Source: Elusimicrobia bacterium RIFCSPLOWO2_12_FULL_59_9 (lineage in GTDB: Bacteria; Elusimicrobiota; Elusimicrobia; O2-12-FULL-59-9). Taken from it: a stretch of DNA of 6,366 nucleotides. The position numbers and the translations under genes are program-made. Location of the stretch: assembly GCA_001800185.1 (NCBI GenBank), contig MGUX01000059.1, positions 1 to 6,366 on the forward strand, in the 5' to 3' direction. The notes below the pieces were generated by a model. That model worked only from the letters and a program-made list of their open reading frames with translations, searched no databases and was not told where the DNA came from. Of this stretch, positions 5,000-6,366 are shown piece after piece. Numbering within the stretch: the stretch's first letter is position 1; each line of letters begins with the position of its first letter.

Positions 5000-6262
5000 A
5001 TGAGAAAAAGCGCCCTCATCCTGTTTTCAGCCAGTCTGATCATCCGCCTTGCGTTCATCGCCCTATCGTTCCGCAGCTACACCGCAGAGTTCACCGATTA
5101 CCACGCCGCCGCGGTGAACATGCTGGAAGGCGGGGGCATGCTCTTTCGCCGAGAGCCGGGCTGCAACGTTAATTTTCCAGAACAGTATCGCGCCTTCCGT
5201 CCCCCTGTTTTCACGTTCTTGGTCGCCGGATGCTGCGCCCTGTTTGGCGCTCCCCGTTTGGTCGTTTACATCGCCCAGGCCTTTATCAACAGCGGCACCA
5301 CCGTGTTGGTTCTGGCCATTGCCTCCCATCTCTGGGGCCCCTTTGCGGGTCTCATCGCGGGCGTCGATTACGGCCGGAACTATTTTTTCCGTGAATATCC
5401 TGACCCCTTTTACGGCAGGCACCTTTTTTCTGGCGCTCTGCGTATGACGTCACCTTTGCTGGAGACCTGAATCCTGGCGCCCAAAAACGGCGGTCTGCGG
5501 CCTACTGGTTGAACTGCTGGTTTTGACGCGCTCGGAATACATAGTGCTTCTTCCCGCCATCGTATGGGGCAATGGCGCGGTTCGGAAAGGCCGTTGGCGG
5601 CAGCCGCCATCGCCTTGACATTTTTTGGACTAGCGTGCGCGCCCTTTATAATCCGCAATTACCTGTTGCTCAGGCAGTGGGTATGGGGCTCGACCAATGG
5701 ACCCACTAATTCTTGCGTGGTGGCTCAAACTTTCGCCAACCGCTGGAGACGCCAACCCAATCCCATTCCCTGGGAGCCCCTTCCCCCAGGCACCACAGAA
5801 ACCGGCATGGCTCCGATACTTTACGGCAGGCTGATTCGGTTTTATGGTCATTGGGATTGTGGGAGTGGCTGTCTTTGGCGAGTTGGTGGATTCTCCTCGT
5901 TTTGTTTCCTTTCTATTCCGATGGAATCTACAATCTCACGTTCTGCTGGATGCTGCTCTTCATGGCGGCAGGCATCAAATCCACCTGCCGGTCCAACACC
6001 CGCAACGCGCTGTGGCTGCCCATTCTGGCATTATGCTCCATATATGTGGCTATGCTCATCGGCAATCCCTACCGGGTGGTGCTTTCGCCCCAGTTTGTTT
6101 TGATGGCCACGCCCGTCCTGCAGATGTGGCTTCACCTCGCCCCAAAGCCATGGCACAAAAAGAATCGCCGCCCTGCTCGCCTGGACGGCGCTCCACCTTT
6201 TCCTCTATCTATACCTGGAGGAGATAAAGCCCTGGGTGAAACACTGCCTTCACTTATCCTGA
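5000..6262 (+). pseudogene. Broken GT39/ArnT-like polytopic membrane glycosyltransferase
   Basis: The ATG at 5000 directly follows the previous stop. The first frame opens with a hydrophobic helix, then FTDYHAAAVNML (31-42, Asp33) and AFRPPVFTFLVAG (65-77). These match the D-x-x-Y...A...L and R-x-P-x-x-P-x-F segments of the PMT_2/GT39 family, which transfers sugars from polyprenyl-phosphate donors across the membrane. The frame ends at a TGA at 5468-5470, but homology-like protein continues in other frames: FSVNILTPFTAG then LLVELLVLTRSEYIVLLPA (second frame, about 5387-5590, with an internal TGA at 5445-5447), LTFFGLACAPFIIRNYLLL (first frame again, about 5592-5853), WEWLSLASWWILLVLF to AMLIGNPYRVVLSPQF (third frame, about 5854-6157) and RIAALLAWTALHLFLYLYL (first frame, ending at the TGA at 6260-6262). 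The span equals 421 codons, so the shifts cancel. Product as sequenced: a 156-residue fragment. Decay is likelier than sequencing error, but error is not excluded. Confidence 0.8.
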
Positions 6263-6366
6263 ATCACGGCTATTGACCTTTGCATAAGTAATGGAAGAAT
6301 CAATCATCTTGCCCATGGCAGATCGGAAGCATAGATGCAGGACCAGAGCAACTTCTGGGACTGGCG
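6263..6366. other. Downstream stretch without a supportable gene
   Basis: After the reconstructed end of the membrane gene I see no hairpin followed by a T run, so no intrinsic terminator. An ATG at 6291 opens a + strand frame to the window end, only 25 codons, preceded by a poor TTGACC (6273-6278) / AAGAAT (6295-6300) pair. On the minus strand a frame is open from the window edge to a TAA at 6254-6256 (36 sense codons). Either could be the edge of a neighbouring gene, but runs this short are expected by chance and neither shows a recognisable motif. Confidence 0.3.

Noticed and set aside
5370..6170. Programmed frameshifting or recoded TGA in the membrane glycosyltransferase gene
   Set aside because: Four shifts in both directions plus a stop would all have to be programmed. 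I see no slippery heptamer-plus-pseudoknot layout, and TGA is used as the normal stop of several genes here, so a recoded code is not supported.
6320..6329. AGATCGGAAG, identical to the first ten bases of a common sequencing adapter
   Set aside because: The match stops after ten bases (followed by CATAG, not AGC), and flanking sequence looks like ordinary genomic DNA. A 10-mer coincidence is likely.

Overview
The window is one co-directional (+ strand) block of six closely packed genes for making and polymerising activated sugars. This is what part of a surface-polysaccharide or glycan locus (O-antigen, capsule, exopolysaccharide or glycoprotein glycan) looks like. The organism is bacterial, with GC content in the mid-50s by eye. 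No start codon is preceded by a good Shine-Dalgarno sequence, and the genes abut or overlap (4-bp ATGA overlap, then gaps of 4, 1, 10 and 0 nt). I cannot name the phylum; a Gram-negative or an uncultivated candidate lineage would both fit.

Layout: 1-131 is upstream DNA with an imperfect 19/20-nt direct repeat at 33-nt spacing and a possible sigma70-type promoter whose start point would fall at the first ATG. 132-1121 is an extended SDR of the LegB / sugar-nucleotide 4,6-dehydratase type. 1118-1813 is a short sugar-1-phosphate nucleotidyltransferase. 1818-2792 is a second SDR, clearly a paralogue of the first (about 52% identical over 240 ungapped residues by hand count) that has lost the dehydratase glutamate. 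2794-4002 is a GT4-family (GT-B fold) glycosyltransferase. 4013-4999 is a second, longer nucleotidyltransferase with a C-terminal left-handed beta-helix. 5000-6262 is a GT39/ArnT-like polytopic membrane glycosyltransferase broken by four frame changes and one internal stop. 6263-6366 holds no gene I can support.

How they would work together (inference): the nucleotidyltransferases make two NDP-sugars. The first SDR would dehydrate one of them to a 4-keto-6-deoxy intermediate, and the second SDR could epimerise or reduce a related intermediate. The GT4 enzyme would add a sugar to the growing lipid-linked glycan on the cytoplasmic side. The GT39-like protein, when intact, would have used polyprenyl-phosphate-linked sugars on the far side of the membrane. 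No aminotransferase, acetyltransferase or nonulosonate synthase is present, so the LegB resemblance does not establish legionaminic acid synthesis. I see no wholly new system. The points most worth checking are the diverged SDR pair, the unusual metal-site motif of the first nucleotidyltransferase, and the multiply broken membrane gene at the end of an otherwise intact operon.
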